From the NCBI RefSeq assembly GCF_050947875.1, contig NC_134569.1:15725631-15789630 (forward strand): a stretch of DNA of 64,000 bases, written 5' to 3'. Position 1 is the first letter of the stretch; each line of letters starts with the position of its first letter. This document shows, one piece after another, positions 43,270-55,000 of the stretch. The notes under the pieces were generated by a model. It searched no databases and was not told where the DNA came from. It saw only the letters and a program-made list of their open reading frames with translations. Position numbers and translations under genes: made by a program. This DNA is from Dermacentor variabilis (lineage: Eukaryota; Arthropoda; Arachnida; Ixodida; Ixodidae).

Positions 43270-43479
43270 TTCAGCATCTATAAATCTTACAGACATTCTT
43301 CGAAAACTCCATTCGCACTTATTCGGTGAAGTGAAGCGGGCAAAGCTTCCCTTTCTTGAATTGGTCTGTTCGAAGATTATCGCCGGGACCCGCTGCTGGG
43401 CCAATAAAACTCAAATTTACTGACTTACTTGCATTGGTGTACCGGCGGCTGTTTCAAAGTAATTCCGCATCTTTGTGCC

Positions 43480-43715
43480 TTTCTTATCTAATGCGTAAGG
43501 TGGATAACCGGTGGACCATTAGAGTTACAGAATGTGCGCCAAGAGAAGGGAACCGCAGTCGAGGACGCAAAAAACTAGGTGGGGTGAAGTAATTAGGAAA
43601 TTCGCAGGCGCAAATTAGAATCGGTTGGCGCAGGACAGGGGTAATTGGACATCGCAGGGAGAGGCCTTCGTCCTGCAGTGTAATAAAGCAGGCAGATGAT
43701 GATGATGATGATTTA
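43480..43715 (+). repeat. RTE-like 3' fragment
   Basis: Matches 34625-34840: ggataaccggtggaccattagag and gtcctgcagtg-type end, then GATGAT units. Coding remnants only. Confidence 0.7.
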
Positions 43716-44684
43716 GAAGAAAACGGTGATCAAAACCTACCACTGTATGTATAGCCGCTCGCTCCTTTATAATGTAGTGTAGCCCTTGTTTGTCGAGAGA
43801 TTATTAGCTAGATCTGAGCAAACGCTATCCAAATCTCTGGGCATCATTAGGAGCAAGCACAGGTGCATAAAATTCGTTCTCGCGTATTTCCTGGCGGTCA
43901 AGGTTCCTTTTCCAGAAGCGTATTCCAAAATTGCACAACCAACACTACTATTCAGTGTCACTTAAATGAATTTGGGTACTTCTGCTCGGATATAACACAT
44001 CTACAGCAACATTCAACTCTCGCAAAGTCATGTCACCATAAGGTCCAAGTTAGTTTCTTCTCCCACGCGGAACGTCTCCGTAATGCAGGTTTCCCAAAGC
44101 TCTGCTCCAAGCCATAGCTGAGTCGCTTTTGAAGGTCATATGCCATCATGCCACCGACATTGGGGCTGAAGAAAGGAGAAAAGAGAGAGAGACGAAAGTT
44201 TTAGGTTATGCCATATGTCCATAAGGCTTCGCATCGGATGAAGAGTGTGGCCGGACAATTCGGTGTTGATGTGATTTTTTCAGCGCCCTGCAAGTTGTTA
44301 CCTTTATGCCCCCTTTCTAACACAGATAAACCTAAGAGTGATAAATATGGCATAAAACACAGACTCACGTATGTTCCATGTAGCACAAAGGTAGTGTACG
44401 AGTTTCCGTTGACCGTTGAGGTTCAAGCCGATTTTTAATAGGACGAAGGTGTCAGGGCGAGTCAAGAACCACAGAGCATGTGAAATCTTAGAAGCTTCCT
44501 TGATAGGAAGATATGACCCAGATAGGTGCGTCAGCAAACCATCTGTGTATCTTTTCAAGACAGAGCTTGATTTTTGGTGTAGATAAGGGCTTGGCGAGGG
44601 AGTGTTCTACGGTCACGCGGTTACAGTTGGGCTTGCGCATGCGCATTGTTCCAAGAGGCAGGATTCTTTGGTTTCAATAAACCA
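43716..44684. other. Intergenic stretch with no recognised feature
   Basis: Open frames here are short and motif-free. It ends at the target site GTAG (44685-44688) of the tandem LTR array. Confidence 0.5.
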
Positions 44685-44688
44685 GTAG

Positions 44689-45456
44689 TGTTTGGACCCC
44701 GAGGCGATCCCACCGCTGCCACCAGATGTTTTGAATCCCACCGATGGCATCAGTTGTTGGGAACTCGGCGCTGACGCCCGTGGTTGTACCTGGGTCGCAA
44801 GCCCCAAGGGTAGCGTTGGCCTGGCGGCCTGGGGTACAACTGGAAGCATCCGAAGGTCCCGGCAAAGCATGAGTCGACTGGTAACAACAAAACAACTTGT
44901 TTATTTTAACATCGCAAAGAGTTGGCGGTCAGGTTGACCGAAGTAGAGAGACGGGAGAGCACTTTTCTCAACAGAAGAAATCGGAGCCCTCCTTTTGGCG
45001 TCCGGGGGCAGCTGGTTTTATACTCTCGCAGTTGAGGGCAAGAAGGAACCCCTCAATAGACGAGCACGTGAATGTACAATGGGCTAATGGTGACGCACAC
45101 TGTCGTAGCGCTGCCGGTCGGGCACAATGACTGGAATGAGAGGGTGATCCCTGCTTTCGCATCGCCTGGTTCAGGCACAATGACTGGAATGAGAGGGTGA
45201 TCCCTGCTTTCGCATCGCCTGGTTCAGGCACAATGACTGGAATGAGAGGGTGATCCCTGCTGTCGCATCGCCTGGTTCGGGCACAATGGCACATACACTC
45301 ACACACGCACATGAAGACACGTGGCATCGGAACATGCCTGGAAACGCCTGGAAACACCTGGCGGGGAGCGTTGCGGCGACGACGAACGGGCCAAAATGTC
45401 TGCCGCCCCGCCACAGTCGCGCCGGCAAAACCGCGTGTCGCAGGCGAAACGCAACA
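44689..45456 (-). repeat. Outer left LTR of the B/C array (3' LTR of B)
   Basis: 768 bp. TATAAAA at 45016-45022 (minus strand). It carries three 53-bp repeats instead of the 112-bp repeats of copy A. Diagnostic bases: A at 44752 and A at 45413. Confidence 0.95.
45115..45285. repeat. 53-bp tandem repeat, three units, in B/C LTRs
   Basis: gcacaatgactggaatgag recurs at 53-base spacing (45122, 45175, 45228), each unit with gcatcgcctggttc. Also at +6151 and +12302. It holds the place that the 112-bp array holds in copy A. Confidence 0.9.
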
Positions 45457-45941
45457 GACCGCCCCGCCGGGGGAAGGAGATCCCGATGGACAGGGGACTG
45501 CATCCGCTGTCCGGAGGGATGTCGCTCGATGATGCTCATAACCGAAGTCGGGCGTCCCTCGACGTTTCTTGAGCGCAGCGCACAGAGAAGGCCTTGTTCT
45601 CTCGTTCAGGTTCGCACGGGACACTGCAAAGTGACTTCGGGAGAGTTCACATTTTTGTTCTCGTTCCCGGCAAGCGTTAGAACTACGCTGAAACTCAACC
45701 GCTCAGTCAGCAAGCACGGCACAACCCTCACTAAGCCCTGCCAGGCTCTTTCCCCTTTTTATACCACTGCCTAGTTCCTTACAGTAGTCTAGCATCACTC
45801 AGAACGCGTCCACAAATTGGAAAATTGCACTAGAAAGCATATCATCACTTTGAAACACTAAACAAAAGCAATATGTTAAAAAAAATCCTGCCTCAGGAAG
45901 AAAAACATCAGTAACCAACAATTTTGAGGCTGATTCCCACG
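45457..45941 (-). other. 3' untranslated part of copy B
   Basis: Equivalent to 12929-13409 of copy A and nearly the same sequence, with the same G-rich tract beside the LTR. Confidence 0.6.
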
Positions 45942-48900
45942 TTAGGGGCTTCGACTTAAGCCATCGGCGTTACCGTTGAGACTCCCCTTTTTGTAACGCA
46001 CCTCAAAGGAATATTGTTGTAAAGCGAGGCTCCAGCGCAGGAGGCGGCCATTTTTGGGAGAGATGGTCTGCAGCCATTGGAGAGGGCAGTGATCCGTCTC
46101 AATGATAAACCTCGAGCCGGCTAGATAGCATGACAATTTCTGAACGGCCCACACGAGACACGCACACTCTTTCTCGGTGGCGCTATACGCCTGCTCACGA
46201 CTGGTCAGCTTACGACTAGCATACAGGACGGGGTGTTCTACTTCTCCATTTTCCCGTTGGCACAGTACAACGCCCATGCCTCGCTCACTAGCATCGCACT
46301 GAACAACGAACCCTTTTGTATAGTCTGGCGATCGTAGCACAGGCTGGCTTGTTAGGGCACTCTTTAGGGCGCTAAACGCTCTTTCCTTTGTCTCGTCCCA
46401 GACGACTGTTTGGGGCTCTGTCTTTCTTAGAGCATCCGTCAGGGGAGCCGCGATATCAGAGTACCTAGGGATGTACCTCTGATAGTAGCCGGCGACACCC
46501 AAGAACGACCGAATATCGGTCTTGGTGCGCGGTTGCGGAAAGTCTCGCACAGCGGCCACTTTTATTTCAGAGGGGCGGCGACGACCCTGACCAATCACGT
46601 GACCGAGGTAGACAACCTCGGCCTGTGCTAACTGGCACTTAGGAGCCTTGACTGTCAAGCCCGCTTCGCGCAGGCGGGTTAGCACTGCCCGCAAGTGTGC
46701 CATATGCTCAGACCAGGATGCGGAGAATATCGCTACGTCGTCTAGATACGGTAAAGCGAATTCTTGCTGTCCCCGCAACACTTTATCCATGAGGCTTGAA
46801 AAACAGTATGGCGCGTTCTTCAAACCAAAACTCAACACTTTAGGACGGAATGTTCCCATTGGTGAAATGAACGCCGCATACCTACTAGCCTCTTCTGTAA
46901 GTGGAACCTGCCAATAACCCCTGACAAGATCTAGGGTGGAAATAAACTGAGCGCTACTAACTTTCTCAAGGCGCTCCTCGATGTTAGGGATCGGATAAAT
47001 TTGATCCTTAGTGATGGAATTAAGCCTGCGGTAGTCGACGCAAGGACGAGGTTCCTTGCCCGGTACCTCAACTAAAATCAAACGGGAGGTATAATCACTC
47101 TCACCTGCCTCAATAACACCGAGCTGTAGCATTTTCTTTACCTCAGCCTCCATAATATCGCTCTGGCGGGGTGACACCCGATACGCCTTGGATCGTACTG
47201 GCTCTGGGGAGGTAAGTTCTATATCATGAGTAAGTACAGAAGTCCTACCAGGCCTCTCAGAGAACAGACCTTGAAACTCTTGTAATAGCTGGTGTAGTTC
47301 GGTTTTCTGCTCGGGCGACAGCGGTGCTTTACTGATAAGGTCACTAATGACTTGACCGGTGTCTTCCCAGTTCGTCACTGAGCCTAGTCCCGGAAGCTCG
47401 ACCGGAAGCTCTTCAGGAACGTTTACCATCATGCACACCACTGCTTCCCTTTGTCTATAAGGTTTGAGCAGATTACAGTGGTAAACTTGCTGTGCTTTCC
47501 GCTTTCCTGGCAGACTTACCACGTAGTTAACGTCCGACAGTTTCTGAACAATTCGCGCTGGGCCCTCCCACTGCACGTCTAGTTTGTTGTTTAGCGATGT
47601 GCGCAATATCATGACCTCATCGCCCACCTCAAAACGACGGGCCCTGGCTGTCCGATCATAATCAACCTTGGCCCTCTGCTGGGCCTTTGCCATTGCTTCA
47701 CCTGACAACTCCTGTGCCCTTCTTAAGCGTTCGAGGAGCTTAAGCACGTACTCCACCACGACTGGGTCTTCGCCCCTACCTTCCCACGATTCTCGAAGCA
47801 TGCGAAGCGGAGATCGAAGCGAGCGACCGTACACCAGTTCAGCTGGCGAAAACCCCGTAGCCGCATGCGGTGCGGTCCTTAAAGCAAACATCACCCCAGG
47901 CAGACACAGCTCCCAGTCAGTTCGATGTTCAAAACACAACGCTCTCAACACGCGCTTCATGACGGAGTGGAGCTTCTCAACGGAATTCGACTGTGGGTGA
48001 TACACTGAGCTGTGTAGCAGCTTTACCCCACACCTTTCGAGAAAAGTTTCGTCAAAGCGCTAGTAAACACTGTGCCCTGATCTGATTGAATTTCTGCAGG
48101 AAAACCAACTCGCGCAAATATGGACAGTAGTGCATTAACTATCTCAACTGAGCGGAGTTCTTTAAGCGGCACTGCTTCAGGGAACTTTGTCGCTGGGCAG
48201 ATCACAGTCAAAATGTGTCTGTACCCCGTGGCTGTTACCGGCAGAGGTCCCACTGTATCAATAACGAGCCGTCTAAAAGGCTCCGTAATGATAGGTACCA
48301 ATTTCAACGGCGCCCTCGATTTGTCCCCTGGTTTGCCCACCCGCTGACAGGTGTCACATGACCTCACGAAGTGGTCTTCGTCCCGAAAACACCCTGGCCA
48401 ATAGTACTCTTGCAAGAGACGGTCCTTAGTTTTCTTAACTCCTAGGTGTCCGGACCACGAACCCCCGTGTGACAAGCGCAACAGATCCTGACGATAGCAT
48501 TGAGGAACGATCAGCTGATCGAACTCCACTCCTCTGCGGTCTAGATACTTCCGGTACAGGACTCCACCTCTTTCCACAAAACGCGCATTTTTCCTGGCGA
48601 TACCTTCCTTGACATTGCAGCGAATGTTTTCTAGGCTGCCATCCTTCTTTTGCTCGGCTATCAAAGCCGACCGGCTGACTTTTAGCAACCTATCAAGTCC
48701 GTCTGACGTAGGCGCGATGAGCAAATCAGTAGATAGCTCTTCTAACTTTCCCGCATCGGGATTTTCCTCTCCAGTATCTGGTGCCTTTAACGTTACAGAC
48801 TCAATTTTATTCAGTTCGGGCGTGCTCTGAATATCGGCTTGCTGCGCCTCTGACCCTTTCTCATTGTTCGATAACGTCGGCCCCGCAACTACCGCCTTTG

Positions 48901-50485
48901 CAGCGAGCTCCCGAACCTTCGATCTGGTTAAGGCCTGAACACTAGCTTCACCAAACAAAAGCCCCTTCTCGCGCAGGAGGTGATCGGACCTGTTTGAAAA
49001 TAGGTACGGGTACTGGGGTGGCAGCATAGATGACACTGCCGCCTCTGTCTCAAGCGCTCCGAAAGGTCCTTCAATAAGCACCTTTGCTACTGGCAGACAC
49101 ACGCTATGAGCTTCCACGGCTTGCTTGATCCATGCGCACTCGCTCGTGAACATATGGGGTTCTACGTAAGACGGGTGAACTACATCCATCGTAGCTGCGG
49201 AATCGCGAAGCACTCGGCACTCTTTCCCATTCACGAGGAGGTCTCGCATGTAAGGCTCGAGAAGCTTCATGTTCTCGTCAGTGCTGCCTATTGAAAAAAA
49301 CACAACTTTTGGTGTTGTTTCCGGACACTGCGCCGAAAAGTGACCCGGCTTCTGGCACGTATAACAAACGCGCGCTTGCCTCATCTCGAACCGCTTTCTG
49401 CGTTCGGCTTCGGCTGCCGCCGTCTCCTTAGGTTCGGTCGCACTGCTTCCACTCGCATCCGCACTACGCGTGTTCCCCTTTGCTCTCATGGGTGTGAACT
49501 TCGGCCTCTCGAACTTCGAGCCAAATTCACCCTTTTGACCGTCCTTAGCTCCGCGAGCCCGACGCGTCACAAACTCCTCGGCTAGCTCAGCGGCTTTAGC
49601 CACCGTACAAACGTCTGGCCTATCCAAGACCCAGTATCGCACGTTCTCCGGTAACCGACTATAAAACTGTTCTAGCCCGAAGCACTGCAGAACTTTATCG
49701 TGGTCACCAAACGCTTTCTCTTCTTTGAGCCACTCCTGCATGTTCGACATAAGCCTATACGCAAACTCTGTATATGACTCACTTTTGCCTTTCTCATTTT
49801 CCCGAAACTTCCGACGGAACGCCTCCGCAGACAGCCGGTACTTTTTTAGAAGACTCGATTTCACTGTGTCGAAATCCTCTGCCTCCTCTCTATCCAAGCG
49901 AGCGACTACGTCGGCCGCCTCGCCGGGTAACAAAGTGAGCAAGCGCTGTGGCCACGTTTCCCGAGAGAACCCCTGCTTCTCGCACGTTCGCTCAAAGTTA
50001 ACCAGGAACAAACCAATGTCCTCTCCAAGCTTAAACGGCCGCATCAGGTCAGTCATTTTGAACAATACGCGTTCTCCTGCACCGTGTGCCTGACTTCCAT
50101 TACGAGCGCGTTCCATCTCTACCTCAAGACGCTTCATTTCCAAAGCGTATTGACGGTCACGCTCTTGTTGCTCTCGCTCTTTCTGTTCTTTACGTTCACG
50201 CTCTTCTCTTTCTTTCTGTTCTTTAAGTTCGCGCTCTTCTTTTTCTTTTTGTTCTTTAAGTTCGCGCTCTTCTTTTTCTTTTTGCTCTTTAAGTTCGCGC
50301 TCCTGTCTTTTTGCAGTCTCCCTCTCTTCAATGGTCTCAAGGCATTCCGACAGCTCGTCATCCTCAGCTTCTAACTCAAGAATAGCCTTTAGCAGTTCCG
50401 GTTTTCTGAGTTTGTCTGAGACATCCAGACCCAACTCTCTTGCAAGCTCCAACAATTTCGGTTTGCGCAACGACTTCAAATCCAT
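45942..50485 (-). pseudogene. Gag-Pol of copy B, broken by a frameshift in integrase
   Basis: The gag, protease and N-terminal integrase part is open at 48023-50485 (820 residues) and the rest of integrase, reverse transcriptase and RNase H at 45942-48005. Compared with copy A one base is missing at about 48046-48050, between the second catalytic Asp and the catalytic Glu of integrase, so no full polyprotein can be made. Domain order is the same as in A. The coiled coil has about four 11-residue repeats where A has two. Two substitutions in B alter residues that A and C share: Pro to Arg (47083) and Arg to Trp (47369). Confidence 0.93.
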
Positions 50486-50777
50486 GGCTGCTCTGAATGC
50501 TGCTTTCTCTACTGCTTACTATTGTCTTGCCGCAAACTAACCCGGCAGCAACGACAACCACAATTACCAGCTCTGTTTCTGACACTAACAAAAGCCTGGC
50601 AAAGCTCAGAAGAAGAAAGTCCCGCACTCACCAAACCTCGCAGCCAAGAGTCCAGCGCAGTCGTTCCGCTGCAGGCAACCAGTCATCACACAGGGCTCGT
50701 TGCACTGCTCCCGGATCGTTGTTGAGCTGCTCAGCATACAGTCAACTGCATCTCTTTGCCGCTGGCCTCCGTTGTCG

Positions 50778-50905
50778 CGATCTCACCGCTGGCAGACAGT
50801 TGTTTGGAGTCGGAGGCGATCTCACCGCTGCCAACCAGATGTTTGGACCCCGAGGCGATCCCACCGCTGCCACCAGATGTTTTGAATCCCACCGATGGCA
50901 TCGGT
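50778..50905 (-). promoter_or_regulatory. Array of tRNA-Leu-like primer-binding sequences at the LTR end
   Basis: Successive units 50778-50800, 50801-50839, 50840-50877 and 50878-50905 each end in a block related to ccaccgctgccacca and, from the second on, start with tgttt. The unit at 50840-50877 lies inside the LTR and, on the minus strand, holds TGGTGGCAGCGGTGGGAT, which as I recall equals the complement of the last 18 bases of a eukaryotic tRNA-Leu with CCA. The unit at 50801-50839, just outside the LTR, has a slightly changed copy two bases from the LTR end and is the formal primer site. Confidence 0.7.
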
Positions 50906-51607
50906 TGTTGGGAACTCGGCGCTGACGCCCGTGGTTGTACCTGGGTCGCAAGCCCCAAGGGTAGCGTTGGCCTGGCGGCCTGGGGTACAACTGGAAGCAT
51001 CCGAAGGTCCCGGCAAAGCATGAGTCGACTGGTAACAACAAAACAACTTGTTTATTTTAACATCGCAAAGAGTTGGCGGTCAGGTTGACCGAAGTAGAGA
51101 GACGGGAGAGCACTTTTCTCAACAGAAGAAATCGGAGCCCTCCTTTTGGCGTCCGGGGGCAGCTGGTTTTATACTCTCGCAGTTGAGGGCAAGAAGGAAC
51201 CCCTCAATAGACGAGCACGTGAATGTACAATGGGCTAATGGTGACGCACACTGTCGTAGCGCTGCCGGTCGGGCACAATGACTGGAATGAGAGGGTGATC
51301 CCTGCTTTCGCATCGCCTGGTTCAGGCACAATGACTGGAATGAGAGGGTGATCCCTGCTTTCGCATCGCCTGGTTCAGGCACAATGACTGGAATGAGAGG
51401 GTGATCCCTGCTGTCGCATCGCCTGGTTCGGGCACAATGGCACATACACTCACACACGCACATGAAGACACGTGGCATCGGAACATGCCTGGAAACGCCT
51501 GGAAACACCTGGCGGGGAGCGTTGCGGCGACGACGAACGGGCCAAAATGTCTGCCGCCCCGCCACAGTCGCGCCGGCAAAACCGCGTGTCGCAGGCGAAA
51601 CGCAACA
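50840..51607 (-). repeat. Middle LTR of the B/C array, chimeric
   Basis: 768 bp. At 50903 it has G like the right LTR (57054); at 51564 it has A like the left LTR (45413). It serves both as the 5' LTR of B and the 3' LTR of C. Confidence 0.95.
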
Positions 51608-52092
51608 GACCGCCCCGCCGGGGGAAGGAGATCCCGATGGACAGGGGACTGCATCCGCTGTCCGGAGGGATGTCGCTCGATGATGCTCATAACCGAAGTC
51701 GGGCGTCCCTCGACGTTTCTTGAGCGCAGCGCACAGAGAAGGCCTTGTTCTCTCGTTCAGGTTCGCACGGGACACTGCAAAGTGACTTCGGGAGAGTTCA
51801 CATTTTTGTTCTCGTTCCCGGCAAGCGTTAGAACTACGCTGAAACTCAACCGCTCAGTCAGCAAGCACGGCACAACCCTCACTAAGCCCTGCCAGGCTCT
51901 TTCCCCTTTTTATACCACTGCCTAGTTCCTTACAGTAGTCTAGCATCACTCAGAACGCGTCCACAAATTGGAAAATTGCACTAGAAAGCATATCATCACT
52001 TTGAAACACTAAACAAAAGCAATATGTTAAAAAAAATCCTGCCTCAGGAAGAAAAACATCAGTAACCAACAATTTTGAGGCTGATTCCCACG
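51608..52092 (-). other. 3' untranslated part of copy C
   Basis: Same as 45457-45941 shifted by 6151 bases; no difference noticed. Confidence 0.6.
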
Positions 52093-55000
52093 TTAGGGGC
52101 TTCGACTTAAGCCATCGGCGTTACCGTTGAGACTCCCCTTTTTGTAACGCACCTCAAAGGAATATTGTTGTAAAGCGAGGCTCCAGCGCAGGAGGCGGCC
52201 ATTTTTGGGAGAGATGGTCTGCAGCCATTGGAGAGGGCAGTGATCCGTCTCAATGATAAACCTCGAGCCGGCTAGATAGCATGACAATTTCTGAACGGCC
52301 CACACGAGACACGCACACTCTTTCTCGGTGGCGCTATACGCCTGCTCACGACTGGTCAGCTTACGACTAGCATACAGGACGGGGTGTTCTACTTCTCCAT
52401 TTTCCCGTTGGCACAGTACAACGCCCATGCCTCGCTCACTAGCATCGCACTGAACAACGAACCCTTTTGTATAGTCTGGCGATCGTAGCACAGGCTGGCT
52501 TGTTAGGGCACTCTTTAGGGCGCTAAACGCTCTTTCCTTTGTCTCGTCCCAGACGACTGTTTGGGGCTCTGTCTTTCTTAGAGCATCCGTCAGGGGAGCC
52601 GCGATATCAGAGTACCTAGGGATGTACCTCTGATAGTAGCCGGCGACACCCAAGAACGACCGAATATCGGTCTTGGTGCGCGGTTGCGGAAAGTCTCGCA
52701 CAGCGGCCACTTTTATTTCAGAGGGGCGGCGACGACCCTGACCAATCACGTGACCGAGGTAGACAACCTCGGCCTGTGCTAACTGGCACTTAGGAGCCTT
52801 GACTGTCAAGCCCGCTTCGCGCAGGCGGGTTAGCACTGCCCGCAAGTGTGCCATATGCTCAGACCAGGATGCGGAGAATATCGCTACGTCGTCTAGATAC
52901 GGTAAAGCGAATTCTTGCTGTCCCCGCAACACTTTATCCATGAGGCTTGAAAAACAGTATGGCGCGTTCTTCAAACCAAAACTCAACACTTTAGGACGGA
53001 ATGTTCCCATTGGTGAAATGAACGCCGCATACCTACTAGCCTCTTCTGTAAGTGGAACCTGCCAATAACCCCTGACAAGATCTAGGGTGGAAATAAACTG
53101 AGCGCTACTAACTTTCTCAAGGCGCTCCTCGATGTTAGGGATCGGATAAATTTGATCCTTAGTGATGGAATTAAGCCTGCGGTAGTCGACGCAAGGACGA
53201 GGTTCCTTGCCCGGTACCTCAACTAAAATCAAAGGGGAGGTATAATCACTCTCACCTGCCTCAATAACACCGAGCTGTAGCATTTTCTTTACCTCAGCCT
53301 CCATAATATCGCTCTGGCGGGGTGACACCCGATACGCCTTGGATCGTACTGGCTCTGGGGAGGTAAGTTCTATATCATGAGTAAGTACAGAAGTCCTACC
53401 AGGCCTCTCAGAGAACAGACCTTGAAACTCTTGTAATAGCTGGTGTAGTTCGGTTTTCTGCTCGGGCGACAGCGGTGCTTTACTGATAAGGTCACTAATG
53501 ACTTGACCGGTGTCTTCCCTGTTCGTCACTGAGCCTAGTCCCGGAAGCTCGACCGGAAGCTCTTCAGGAACGTTTACCATCATGCACACCACTGCTTCCC
53601 TTTGTCTATAAGGTTTGAGCAGATTACAGTGGTAAACTTGCTGTGCTTTCCGCTTTCCTGGCAGACTTACCACGTAGTTAACGTCCGACAGTTTCTGAAC
53701 AATTCGCGCTGGGCCCTCCCACTGCACGTCTAGTTTGTTGTTTAGCGATGTGCGCAATATCATGACCTCATCGCCCACCTCAAAACGACGGGCCCTGGCT
53801 GTCCGATCATAATCAACCTTGGCCCTCTGCTGGGCCTTTGCCATTGCTTCACCTGACAACTCCTGTGCCCTTCTTAAGCGTTCGAGGAGCTTAAGCACGT
53901 ACTCCACCACGACTGGGTCTTCGCCCCTACCTTCCCACGATTCTCGAAGCATGCGAAGCGGAGATCGAAGCGAGCGACCGTACACCAGTTCAGCTGGCGA
54001 AAACCCCGTAGCCGCATGCGGTGCGGTCCTTAAAGCAAACATCACCCCAGGCAGACACAGCTCCCAGTCAGTTCGATGTTCAAAACACAACGCTCTCAAC
54101 ACGCGCTTCATGACGGAGTGGAGCTTCTCAACGGAATTCGACTGTGGGTGGTACACTGAGCTGTGTAGCAGCTTTACCCCACACCTTTCGAGAAAAGTTT
54201 CGTCAAAGCGCTAGTAAACACTGTGCCCTGATCTGATTGAATTTCTGCAGGAAAACCAACTCGCGCAAATATGGACAGTAGTGCATTAACTATCTCAACT
54301 GAGCGGAGTTCTTTAAGCGGCACTGCTTCAGGGAACTTTGTCGCTGGGCAGATCACAGTCAAAATGTGTCTGTACCCCGTGGCTGTTACCGGCAGAGGTC
54401 CCACTGTATCAATAACGAGCCGTCTAAAAGGCTCCGTAATGATAGGTATCAATTTCAACGGCGCCCTCGATTTGTCCCCTGGTTTGCCCACCCGCTGACA
54501 GGTGTCACATGACCTCACGAAGTGGTCTTCGTCCCGAAAACACCCTGGCCAATAGTACTCTTGCAAGAGACGGTCCTTAGTTTTCTTAACTCCTAGGTGT
54601 CCGGACCACGAACCCCCGTGTGACAAGCGCAACAGATCCTGACGATAGCATTGAGGAACGATCAGCTGATCGAACTCCACTCCTCTGCGGTCTAGATACT
54701 TCCGGTACAGGACTCCACCTCTTTCCACAAAACGCGCATTTTTCCTGGCGATACCTTCCTTGACATTGCAGCGAATGTTTTCTAGGCTGCCATCCTTCTT
54801 TTGCTCGGCTATCAAAGCCGACCGGCTGACTTTTAGCAACCTATCAAGTCCGTCTGACGTAGGCGCGATGAGCAAATCAGTAGATAGCTCTTCTAACTTT
54901 CCCGCATCGGGATTTTCCTCTCCAGTATCTGGTGCCTTTAACGTTACAGACTCAATTTTATTCAGTTCGGGCGTGCTCTGAATATCGGCTTGCTGCGCCT

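Noticed and set aside
45250..45774. 174-codon plus-strand frame repeated at 51401
   Set aside because: It lies across the LTR and the untranslated region of the B/C elements, antisense to them, and has no motif.
50084..50374. Phe/Leu-rich frame resembling a membrane protein
   Set aside because: It is the complement of the Lys/Glu-rich coiled coil of gag.
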